NCBI RefSeq assembly: GCF_004011825.1
Contig: NZ_RKLO01000006.1
Location: 124,001 to 188,000 of the forward strand
DNA: 64,000 nt
Reading direction: 5' to 3'
Source of the DNA: Rhodococcus xishaensis
GTDB lineage: Bacteria > Actinomycetota > Actinomycetes > Mycobacteriales > Mycobacteriaceae
The notes beneath the pieces were generated by a model. It saw only the letters and a list, made by a program, of their open reading frames with translations, was not told the DNA's origin and did not search any database. The position numbers and the translations under genes are program-made. This document shows, piece after piece, positions 36,065 through 47,000 of the stretch (position 1 is its first letter; each line of letters opens with the position of its first letter).

Positions 36065-37003
36065 TCAGCGCCCCAAATACCCGCCTCCATGTGGGAAGAA
36101 CTCTCGGCCCGGCACCTCGGTGCCGTCGTCGAGGCGAACGCGCTCGATGACGAGACCCTTGTTCTGCCCCGTGCGGGCGTCGGGTCCGGCCACGATCACC
36201 ATGCCGTCGCCCTCGTGGATGAACACGCGGCCCGGGGTGCCGCCGTAGTTGCCCTTCGACACCGACGACCGCAACACCCGAATCCGCCGGCCCTTGAACG
36301 TGGTGAACGCGTTGGGGTAGGGATCCGATTGGGCGCGCACCAGACGCTCGATGGCGTCGGCCGGCCAGGTCCAGTCGATGCGACTGTCCTCCTCGGAGCG
36401 CTTGTGGAAGAACGTGGCCTTCGAGCGGTCCTGCGGCGTCCAGTCGGTTCGGCCGGACTCGATGAGCGCGAGCGCGTCGAGCGTGATGGGGCCGATCATG
36501 TCCACCGTGCGGTGGAACAGGTCGGTCACGGTGTCCTTCGGGCCGACTGGGGTACGGCGCTGCAGGACGATATCGCCTGCATCGAGTTCCTCGTCCATCA
36601 GGTGTGCGGTCAGGCCCACCTCTTCCTCGCCGTTGATGAGCGCCCAGATCAGCGGGGAGAAACCGGTGTACTTCGGTAGCAGCGAGTCGTGGATGTTGAG
36701 AGTGCCGTAGCGCGGCGCGTCGAACACGTCACGCGGCAGCCACGTCCGCCAGTTGTTGGCGACGATGATGTCCGGCTGGGCTGTCTTGAGCGCGGCCTTG
36801 AAATCTTCGTCGGGTCGGTTCGCGATGTGAACAGGGACCCCGTGCTCGGCGGCGAGGTCGGCGACCGAGTCCGCCCACATCTTCTCGTAGGCGTGCTCAC
36901 TCTTCGGGTGGGTGATGGCCAGGACCACCTCATGATCGGAGTCGAGGACGGCCTGCAGGGTACGGTGGCCCCAGGTTTGGTAGCCCAGCGTGGCGACTCT
37001 CAA
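36065..37003 (-). CDS. rhbA: Hydroxyornithine N-formyltransferase of siderophore cluster
   Basis: 312 residues from TTG 37003, chosen because AGGAGG lies 7 nt ahead and RVATLGYQTWGHRTLQ aligns with formyltransferase N-termini; further upstream reading would cross the IdeR box. Formyltetrahydrofolate-dependent, methionyl-tRNA formyltransferase-like. The catalytic Asn, His and Asp are visible (TLNIHDSLLPKYTG; MDEELDAGDIVLQ). Expected to convert N5-hydroxyornithine to N5-formyl-N5-hydroxyornithine, an NRPS building block. Symbol assigned from the published rhbABCDE order by inference. Confidence 0.85.
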   Translation of the reverse strand: MRVATLGYQTWGHRTLQAVLDSDHEVVLAITHPKSEHAYEKMWADSVADLAAEHGVPVHIANRPDEDFKAALKTAQPDIIVANNWRTWLPRDVFDAPRYGTLNIHDSLLPKYTGFSPLIWALINGEEEVGLTAHLMDEELDAGDIVLQRRTPVGPKDTVTDLFHRTVDMIGPITLDALALIESGRTDWTPQDRSKATFFHKRSEEDSRIDWTWPADAIERLVRAQSDPYPNAFTTFKGRRIRVLRSSVSKGNYGGTPGRVFIHEGDGMVIVAGPDARTGQNKGLVIERVRLDDGTEVPGREFFPHGGGYLGR

Positions 37004-37059
37004 CGCGATCCTCCTGGTCGGGTTGTGCCGGTACAGCCGCCACTCGCGACGACGATGAA

Positions 37060-37078
37060 TTAGGTTACCCAACCCTAT
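37060..37078. promoter_or_regulatory. IdeR/DtxR iron box, rhbA/rhbB
   Basis: TTAGGTTACCCAACCCTAT, close to the IdeR consensus TTAGGTTAGGCTAACCTAA. It lies between the divergent formyltransferase (start 37003) and hydrolase (start 37113), so iron-bound IdeR would silence both. Confidence 0.82.
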
Positions 37079-37112
37079 TCGATGGAGTGAACGCAGCACG
37101 AGGAAGGCCGAC

Positions 37113-37913
37113 ATGCCCATTGCGACCGTCAACGGGATTCCCCTGAACTACCAGGTCAAGGGCGAGGGAGACCTCGTCGTCCTGATCATGGGGACGGGCA
37201 GCCCGGGCCGTGTATGGGATCTGCACCAAGTCCCGTCGCTGGTCGCTGCCGGCTACCGGGTGTGCACGTTCGACAACCGCGGCATCGCCCCGTCGGGGGA
37301 GAGCGCCGACGGCATCGCCATCGAGGACATGGTGGCCGACACCGCCGGCCTGATCGAGCTGCTCGGCGGTTCCGCGCACGTCGTGGGCACGTCGATGGGC
37401 GCCCGGATCGCGCAGGAGCTGGCGCTCGCGCGACCCGAACTCGTTCACAGGGCCGTCTTCCTCGCCAGTCACGCGCGAATGGACCGTTTCCAGCAAACCC
37501 TCAACGAGGGTGAACGCGACCTGATGGACTCCGGCATCACGTTGCCGTCGAAGTACCGCGCGGCCGTGACCGCGGTCATGAATCTCTCGCCCGCGACGCT
37601 CGCCGACCAGCACGCGGCCCGCGACTGGCTCGACGTCTTCGAGTTCTCCGGTGGAGAAACCTCGCCTGGCTTGCGCGCACAGTTGGCGATGGACCGCGAC
37701 TTCGACCGGCGCGGCGCCTACCGGGGCATCACCCGCCCTTGCCTGGCTGTCGGCTTCGCGGACGACCGGATGATCCCCGCCTACCTCGCGAAGGAGGTTG
37801 CGGACGCCATTCCGGGCGCTCTCTACCAGGAGATCTCCGACGTCGGGCACTACGGCTACCTCGAGCGCCCCGAGGCTGTGAACAAGGTGATCCTGGACTT
37901 CCTCGCCGGCTGA
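37113..37913 (+). CDS. rhbB: Alpha/beta hydrolase of siderophore cluster
   Basis: 266 residues. Alpha/beta-hydrolase fold with nucleophile elbow GTSMG (Ser94), FDNRGIAPSG, an acid in GFADDRMIP and a His in SDVGHYGYLE. No signal peptide, so cytoplasmic. In siderophore clusters such enzymes act as editing thioesterases or release the iron by hydrolysing the siderophore; which applies here is open. It is divergent from the formyltransferase and precedes the NRPS by 133 nt, which include a second iron box. Symbol by cluster order. Confidence 0.78.
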   Translation: MPIATVNGIPLNYQVKGEGDLVVLIMGTGSPGRVWDLHQVPSLVAAGYRVCTFDNRGIAPSGESADGIAIEDMVADTAGLIELLGGSAHVVGTSMGARIAQELALARPELVHRAVFLASHARMDRFQQTLNEGERDLMDSGITLPSKYRAAVTAVMNLSPATLADQHAARDWLDVFEFSGGETSPGLRAQLAMDRDFDRRGAYRGITRPCLAVGFADDRMIPAYLAKEVADAIPGALYQEISDVGHYGYLERPEAVNKVILDFLAG

Positions 37914-37971
37914 TTTCGGGCGGCGGATCTCGCCGGACGAGCGGGGTGAGCGGGCAGATGGTCGCGACGAC

Positions 37972-37990
37972 GTGGGTTAGCCTATCCTAA
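37972..37990. promoter_or_regulatory. IdeR/DtxR iron box upstream of the NRPS
   Basis: GTGGGTTAGCCTATCCTAA matches the IdeR consensus at 15 of 19 positions, 56 nt before the NRPS ATG. Confidence 0.78.
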
Positions 37991-38046
37991 AGTTCGTTTT
38001 CTGCGGCCGTCTCGTACGGTGCACCACGACGGACGATCGGATTTGT

Positions 38047-41000
38047 ATGTCTGCGGACCACCACTCGGCTGCCCCCTTGCTCGACGGGGCGGTGGCCAAT
38101 CTGCCCGTCACCGCAGCACAGTCCGAGATCCTCGTCGCGCAGCAACTCGACCCGCTGAGCACCGTCTACAACCTCTCCCTCGTCGCCGAGGTCACGGGTG
38201 CGATCGACTTGGACGGGCTGGCCTTGGCGATCCGTCGTACCGTCGCCGACGCTGAGGCTCTGCACGTCCGGTTCCGGGTGGGCGATGATCACACCCTGCA
38301 CCAAGTGCCCGCACCGGCCGATGCGTGGCCGCTCGATGTGGTCGATGTGCGTGGCGCCGCCGACCCCGAGGCCGCAGCGCAGGCCTGGATGGACCGCGAC
38401 ATGGCGACGGTCGTCGACGTCACTGGCGACGACGCGCTGTTCGCGCACGCGCTGTTCCGCCTCGCCGACGACCACGTCGTCTGGTACCAGCGCTACCACC
38501 ACAGCATCGTCGACGGCCTCGGCATTTCGCTGATCGTCGCGGACGTGGTGGCGCGCTACAGCGATTCGAACCTCGGGGATCCGGAACTCGAGTCGAAGGC
38601 GGGGCAGTGGTCGCTGCGGGACCTCGTCGACGCCGACGTCGAGTACCGCAGTTCGGCCCGGTTCACCGCCGACCGCGACTACTGGCTCACCGAGATCCTC
38701 GAGGCGCCCGAGCCGCCGCAGTTATGTGCCGGAGGTACCGACGGGGCAGGGATTTCGGGGCCACCCGAGTCCACGACGGTTCTCATCGACGCCGCCATCG
38801 CCGATGCGCTGTACGCATTCGCGGCGGAGGCGGGAATCCGACGCACCCGCCTGCCGATGGCGCTGCTCGTTGCGTATCTGCACCGCATCACCGGCCTGCG
38901 GGACCTCACTCTGTCGATACCGATGGCGGCCCGTGTCGGGCGCGCGATGCGCCGTACACCGGGAATGGCGTCAACGATCCTGCCGGTGACGTTCCACGTG
39001 GACCCGGAGTCGACGGTCGGGGAGCTCGCCCGCGCGATCGACGCACGGTTGGTCACGGCGTTGCGGCACGGCCGTTACCGCGGTGGGGATCTCGACCGCG
39101 AGGTGCGGGCGATAGACCCGGACCGTCGCGTCTTCGGGCCGGGCATCAACTCGATGATGTTCGAGCATCCGGTCGAGCTCGACGGCAACCCGACGCGCAT
39201 CCGTAGCTCGGTCACCGGGCCGGTACGAGACCTTGACTTCTCCATCCAGGGCGGCGAGGACGGCGAGCCGATCCGCATCGACCTGCGTGCACCTGCCGGA
39301 AATCGCGACGAGCTGATGCGGCACCGGGATCGACTGACACACTTCATCTCTCAGTTCCTGAAAGATCCCGTGGTCACCGTGGGTGCGCTCGAACCGATGA
39401 CCGACGACGAGCGCCGGCGGGTGCTCGTGGGCTGGAACGACACCGACGAACCGCAGCCGTCGCACACTGTGCCGCAACTCTTCGCCGATGCCGTCCGCCG
39501 GGACGCCGACGCCGAGGCACTCGTGGCGGGCGACCGCCGGCTCACCTACCGCGAGCTCTCCGAGCGTGTCGCGCAGTTGGCGCACCACCTGCGCGAGCGG
39601 GGGCTGGCGCCGGAGGAGGTCGTGGCGGTGGCACTGCCGCGGTCGGCGGAGATGGTCGTCGGCCTGCTCGCGGTGTTGTGCGCGGGCGGCGCGTTCGTGC
39701 CGCTCGATCCGTCGTGGCCACAGGAGCGCCGGGACCGGGTCCGCGCCGACGCGCGCGCCCGCCTGGTGCTCACCGGACCGGGCGGCGTCGACGGGGGGGC
39801 GGATTCCGTCCTGGTCGATCTCGACGACTGGGCGCACGCAGACCTGCCCACCGACCTACCGGATCCCGAACTCGACGGCCGTCGCCTCGCGTACGTGATC
39901 TTCACATCCGGCTCGACGGGACGACCCAAGGGCGCGATGATCCGCCATGAGGCGATCGGCGCGCGCCTCGTGTGGCAGCGCGAACGGGTCCTCGGCTTCG
40001 GTCCCGACGATGCGTCGTTGTTCAAGGCGCCGCTGTCGTTCGACATTTCGATCAACGAGATCCTGCTGCCGCTCGTATCGGGCGGGCGCCTGGTCGTCAC
40101 CGAACCGGGCGGCGAGCGTGATCCGCAGTACCTGCTCGATCTCATTGCGCGCGAACGGGTCACGTTCGTGTACCTGGTGTCGTCGATGCTGGACGTTCTG
40201 CTCGACCTCGCCCGCGGCACCGACCTGCTGTCCGGGCTGCGGCACGTGTGGTGCGGCGGGGAGGTACTGACCCCGGACCTGTTCGACCGGTTCCGGCGCC
40301 AGCTGTCGACGACGCTCTACCACGGGTACGGGCCCGCCGAGGCAACCATCGGCGTCTCACACGTGATCTACCGCGACGATGCCGCTCGCATCGCGACGTC
40401 GATCGGCCGTCCCAACCCCAATACCCAGCTGTACGTGCTCGACTCCCAGTTGCGCCCGGTACCCGAGGGGATCGGCGGGGAGTTGTACGCGGGTGGCTAT
40501 CTCCTCGGACGCGGGTACGTCGGCGCGTCCGGTCTCACGGCCGCGCGTTTCGTCGCGAACCCGTTCGCGGACGACGGCTCGCGGCTCTATCGCACGGGCG
40601 ATCTGGCGCGGTGGGCCCCGGACGGCAGCCTGGACTTCCTAGGTCGTGCGGACAATCAGGTCAAGATCCGCGGAATGCGCCTCGAACTGGAGGACGTCGA
40701 AGCCGCACTGGCCTCCAACCCGGACGTGCGGCACGGTGCCGTCCTGGTCCGCAAGACACCGGTCGGGGCTAACTACCTGGCAGCGTATGTCGTTGCGAAC
40801 GGTGATCGGGAGGTCACCGCTGACGACCTACGGGCCTGGGCGGCGGACAGACTGCCCGAGTACATGGTGCCGTCGGCGTTCGTGATGCTCGACGCGTTTC
40901 CGCTGACCCCGAACGGGAAGTTGGACCGCCGGGCGCTGCCCGAACCCGATCTGACCGCGGCCGCCGAGCACGTCGCACCGCGCACCGACCTCGAGGCGAC

Positions 41001-44000
41001 GCTGTGCGCGTTGATCGCCGGCGTACTCGGGCTGGAGCGGGTGGGCGTGACGGACGACTTCTTCGCGCTCGGCGGTGACAGCATCGTCGCGATACAGCTC
41101 GTGAGCCAGGCTCGGCGTGAAGGTCTTTCGGTCAGCGCCCGTGACGTGTTCCAGCTACGGACCGCGGGCGCGCTCGCGGCCGCGTTGTACGGACGGGTAA
41201 CCGACCGCGCCGACGCCGACGACGTCGCGGCGGGCGCAGTCGCGGCGACGCCGGTCGTCGCCCGGGTGTGCGGTGCCGGCGCAAGCGTGCGCACTTTCCA
41301 CCAGTGGGTGCTGGTGCAGATACCGGCCGGGCTCGGCGAGGAGACCGCGACCGCGGCCCTGCAGGCGGTCGTCGACCGGCACGACGCACTGCGGGCACGC
41401 TGGGATCGGCAGACCGGAACGCTCGTGGTGCCCGACGAGAGTGTGCCGGCGACGGTGCACGTTTCCGAACTCCCCGACGGCTCCGATGCCGCCGACGCCG
41501 TCATCGCCGCAGAGCGTGCGGCCGCCGTCGACCTGCTCGACCCCGAGTCCGGAATCATGTTGCAGGCAGTGCTGTTCCACCGCGCGGATGCGCCCGGGCA
41601 ACTATTGCTCGTGGGTCATCACCTCGTCGTCGACGGGGTGTCCTGGCGGATCCTCGTCGAGGACTTCGCCCGCGCCGCCACCGCCCTCGCCGGTGGGACC
41701 CAGGCCCCGGCCGCCGTGGAGCTGCCCCCGGTCGGGACGTCGCTGCGCCGGTGGTCCCAGTTGCTGGACGAGCGGGTCCGCGGCGGGGCGTTCGAAGACG
41801 AACTCGACTACTGGCGGTCGGTGACTGCCACCGGTTCGCTCGAGATCGGCTCACGCGCCGTCGATCCCGCACTCGACACGTGGGCCGAAGCGGACGCCAC
41901 GACCGTGCAGACGATGCCGGAGGTCACCGCACCGCTGCTCGCCGAGGTGCCCGTCGCCTACCACACCGGTGTCGGTGACGTCCTCGTCGCTGCTTTGGCG
42001 CTGGCGCTGCGGCGCTGGCGCGGTAGCGACCGCGCCGACGTCCTGGTCGACCTCGAGGGACACGGCCGCGAGGAACACCTGGTGCGCCTTCCGGGCACCG
42101 CACTGGACGTCTCGCGGACGGTCGGATGGTTCACCACCGTCTACCCGGTCCGCCTGCAGATGGAGACCGACAACGTCCCGTCCGCGCTTCGGTCCGTCAA
42201 GGAACAGCTTCGTCGCATCCCGAACAACGGATTCGGTTACGGCGCGCTGCGATTCCTGAGCGGAGTGGGTGGCGATCTTGCAGCCGGCACCACGCCGCCG
42301 GTGCTGTTCAACTACCTCGGCCGGGTCACGTCCGGTGCGGGCGTCGACTGGCTTCCCGCCGCGACCGGCGGCGGCAGTGATCCCGCGATGCCGATCGGAC
42401 ACGCCCTCACCGTCGACGTGATCGCCACTGACGGCCCCGACGGACCGACGTTGCACACCACGCTCACTCGGGCCGGGGGTGTGCTGTCTCAGGCCGAGGT
42501 CGACGAGTTCGCCGCCCACTGGGCTGCTGCGCTGCGCGAGGTCGCCGCGTCCGCAACGGACGGTGGCCACACCCCGTCGGACTTCCCGTTGGTGCCGATG
42601 GCACAGGCGGACGTCGACCAGCTCGCCGAGTCGACACCGACGTTGTCCGACGTCCTGCCGACCACCCCACTGCAGGACGGCATCTACTTCCACAGCGTCT
42701 ACGAGCGTGGCATTCACGAGCGTGACGGGTCCGTGGACACGGAACCCGACCCGTACGTCGTCCAGCAGGTGGTGGAGTTGACCGGCGAGGTCGACGCGAT
42801 CGCAATGCACCGAGCGCTGCAAGGCGTCGTCGACCGGCACGACGTGCTCCGGGCGGGGCTGCGCCCGCTGTCCGACGGCCGTGTGGTGCAGGTGATCTCG
42901 GCGCGAGCCGACGTCCCCATCGCGGTGCTGGACCTTTCCGGCGACCCCGACTGGTTGGACGCGGTCGACCGCCTCCTCGCCGCTGATCGGGTGCGCGGCT
43001 TCGACTTCGAACATCCGCCTCTCGTCCGCTACACCCTGGTGCGGATCGATCAGGCGAGGTTCCTGCTGTTGCAGTCGATCCACCACGTCGTCGCGGACGG
43101 CTGGTCGGTGCCGGTGATGCTTCGCGAGCTCATGGCGCTCTACAGTCCGGCGGGTCCGCCGCCCGCCCTTCCCGCCCCGGCGCCGTACCGCGCCTACCTC
43201 GAGTGGCTGGCGTCCCGCGACCGCGACAGGTCGCTCGAGGCGTGGCGCGTCGCGCTTGCCGGAGCGGACGAGCCACCCGCCCTGCCTGGGACCCCGACCG
43301 CTGGTGCGACCGAGGTTCGGAGCGTGGAGGTTGCGCTGTCGGCGGTCGCGACGGAGGCGCTCGAGCGGCTCGGCCGTGAGCGCGGACTGACGACCAGCAC
43401 GCTCATCCACGGTGCGTGGGGCATGCTGCTGGCCCGCTTGACCGGACGTCGCGACGTGCTGTTCGGGTCGACGGTATCCGGCCGAGGCGGCGATCTGCCC
43501 GGCATCGAGGCGATGGTCGGCTTGTTCATCAACACGGTTCCCGCTCGGCTGCGACTGTCCACCGAGGAGACCCCGGCGGAGATCCTCTCGCGCTGGCAGT
43601 CCGAGCAGTCGGGACTGCTCGACCACCAGTACGTGGGCCTCGGTGAACTGCGTCGCCTGACCGGGCTGCAGGAACTGTTCGAGACGCTCGTCGTGGTCGA
43701 GAACTATCCGATCGGCAACACGTCGATCGCCGATCCGTCGGGCGCTGTGCAGATCGCCGGAATCCGGTTCGACGAGCACCCGCCGTACCCGTTGACACTC
43801 ATCGCGGTTCCCGGCGACCGGTTGCGGTTGGAGGTGAAGTACGACGCCGCACGCGTCGGCGACGCGACCGCGGCGCAGATGGCCGATGGTCTGCTGGCCG
43901 TGCTGTCTCTGCTCCCGGAGACCATCGACGGCCCGGTCGCCGCGGTGGAGTTGGCCGACCGGCCCGCGCCCACCCCGCGGACCGAGTTCCCGGACGCGAC

Positions 44001-47000
44001 CGTCCCCGCACTGCTCGAGGCACGGGCCGAGCGGAACCCCGACGCGATCGCGGTGGAGTTCGAGGGCCGCTCGCTGACGTACGCGCAGCTCCACGAGCGG
44101 GCAAACCGACTGGCGCACCTGCTGATCGAGCGTGGGGTCCGCCCTGAGTCGAGGGTGGCCGTTGCGTTGCCGCGCTCCCTCGAACTGGTGGTGGCACTGC
44201 TCGCAGTTGGCAAAGCCGGCGGCGCCTACGTCCCCCTCGACACCGGGTACCCCGCCGAACGACTGGGGTACATGCTCGAGGACTCTGCTCCGGTGTGCTT
44301 GCTGACGTCGGCGGATGCCGTCGCGGATCTGCCGCGTGGTGGAGCGGAGACGATCGCCGTCGACGAGGTCGACCTCGACGCGTACCCGACTGATCGACCC
44401 CGAGTCGCACTGTGCCCGCAGCATGCGGCCTACGTGATCTACACGTCCGGCTCCACCGGACGGCCCAAGGGTGTCGTGGTCCCGCACACGGGCGTGGTGA
44501 ACCGGCTCCTGTGGATGCAGTCCTTCCGACCGATCCTCGCCACCGATCGTGTGCTGCAGAAGACACCGTCGAGTTTCGACGTCTCGGTGCCGGAGTTCTT
44601 CGGCCCCCTCCTCGCCGGGGCGACGCTGGTTCTGGCACGGCCCGACGGACACCGTGATCCGCAGTACCTGGCGGAGTTGATCGCCGAGGCACGGATCACC
44701 CGCGCGCACTTCGTGCCGTCGATGCTGGAGTTGTTCCTCGCCGAGCCGAAGGCACGGGCGTGCGGTGGGATGCGCGTGGTCGCCTCCAGTGGTGAAGCTC
44801 TGCCGCTCGCGGTGGCTCGCCGGTTCTCCGAGGTGCTCCCCGGGGCCGTGCTCGACAACCTGTACGGACCCACCGAGGCCTCGGTGGAGGTCAGCTTCGC
44901 CGCGGCGGTGCAGGCCCTGTCAGCCGAAGCGACCGTGGTGCCGATCGGTGTACCGGTCTCGAATACCGCTCTGTACGTCCTGGATCCGTATCTACTACCT
45001 GTCGCCGACGGGGGAGTGGGCGAGCTGTACCTGGCCGGGCCGCAGCTGGCGCGTGGCTACCTCGGCCGCCCCGCTGCCACGGGCGACCGGTTCGTCGCCG
45101 ATCCGTTCGGCGCGCCCGGCGACCGCATGTACCGCACCGGCGACGTCGTGCGCCGAAACGGGGACGGCGCGATCGAGTTCCTGGGACGCGCCGACGACCA
45201 GGTCAAGCTGCGGGGCTTCCGCGTCGAGTTGGGGGAGATCGAGGCGCAGTTGGCGTCGCACCCCGACGTGACCCGGGCTGCCGCGGTGATCCGCGAGGAC
45301 GTCCCCGGCCACCAGCAACTCGTCGGGTACCTCGTTGCCGATCCCGCTCTCGACACCGAGACCGTTCGCCGCCACCTCGCACGGACGTTGCCCGGGTTCA
45401 TGGTGCCCGCCGCGTTCGTGGTCGTCGACGCTCTCCCGCTGAGCCCGAGCGGCAAGCTGGACCGGCGCGCCCTCCCGGCACCGAACGTCGCGACACCCAC
45501 GCCTACAACGGATTCGGCCTTGTCTCCTCTTGTGTCGGCGTCCCCTCGTGTGTCGACCCTCGTGGGACTGGTCGCCGAGGTGCTCGGTCTCGACGCCGTC
45601 GGGGAGGACGACGACTTCTTCGCCCTCGGGGGCGACAGCATTCTCGCGATCCGGCTCGTGAACCTGGCTCGCCGCGAGAACATCTCGATCACCCCCCGGC
45701 AGATCTTCGAACAACGCACCGCACGAGCCCTTGCCCGACTGATCGGCGACGACGCGCCTGTCGTGCAGCAAGACGCTGTGCGCGAACGGGTCGACCCCAC
45801 CGGCGACCTGCCTCCGTTGCCCGTCGTCCACCGGCTCTCGGAGTGGAGCGGTGGCACCAATCGGTTCAACCAGGCCGTGCTGCTGCACAGTCCCGTCGGT
45901 GCGACCACCCAGAACCTCACGGCCGCATTGCAGTCCGTTCTCGACCATCACGACGGACTCCGTCAGCAGTTGACCCGGCATGCGGCGGGAGTGTGGTCGC
46001 TGCACATCGCCGCCTCGGGCTCAGTCGTACCGTCGCTGCACCGGGTCGACGTCGCCGGCTACGACGACACGCAGTTGCGAGCGGTGATCGAGTCCGAGTC
46101 GAACGCTGCGGCGGACCGCCTCGACCCAGAGTCGGGCGCGATGCTCGAGGCCGTGTGGTTCGACGCGGGCGACGCCGAACCCGGGCGACTGCTGCTGGTT
46201 GCGCACCACCTCGTCGTCGACGGCGTCTCGTGGCGGGTACTGCTCGAGGACCTGCCGATGTCGTGGGTGGCGGCGCAGTCCGGCCAGCCCGCCGCGCTGG
46301 ACCCGGTGGGCACTTCCGTGAAGGAGTACGCGGAACTGGTCGCCGCTCAGGCGCAGCGGCCCGCCCGCCTGCGCGAGCTGGCGCACTGGACCGCGGTCAC
46401 CGCTCCGGGAGCCGAACTGGTGCCGTCCGCGCAGGGGGACGCCACGATCGCGACCGGATCCCGCCGGAGTGTGCGGCTGTCGGTCGCCGACACCGAAGCC
46501 GTGCTCATGGCCGTGCCCGCTCTCGCGCACGCCGACGTCACCGACGTTCTGGTGGCCGCGCTGCGCATCGCGGTAGACCGCTGGTTCGCCGGGCAGGGCC
46601 GCGAGGCCGACCTGCTGATCGACCTCGAACGGCACGGCCGTGAGGAACTGGTGCCTGGCATCGACCTGTCCCGCACCGTCGGCTGGTTCACCAACATCAC
46701 CCCGGTCCGCTTGCGTGGGACCTTGTCCGTGGGCGCGTCTGTGACTTCCGGGGGGACTTCCGGGGGCTCGCCGATCGAGGTCCTCAAGGACGTCAAGGAG
46801 AGCCTCCGGGCGGCACCGGATGGTGGCATCGGTTTCGGCATGCTCCGCTACGTCAACGGCCGAACCGCCGGGTTGCTGCGGTCCGGCGCTCAGGCGCAGG
46901 TGCTGTTCAACTACCTCGGCCGGACACCCGCCGGCCTTGTCGGTCCGTGGACGACCGCTCCCGAAACCGACTCGTTGGCAACCGATCCCGACATCGACAT

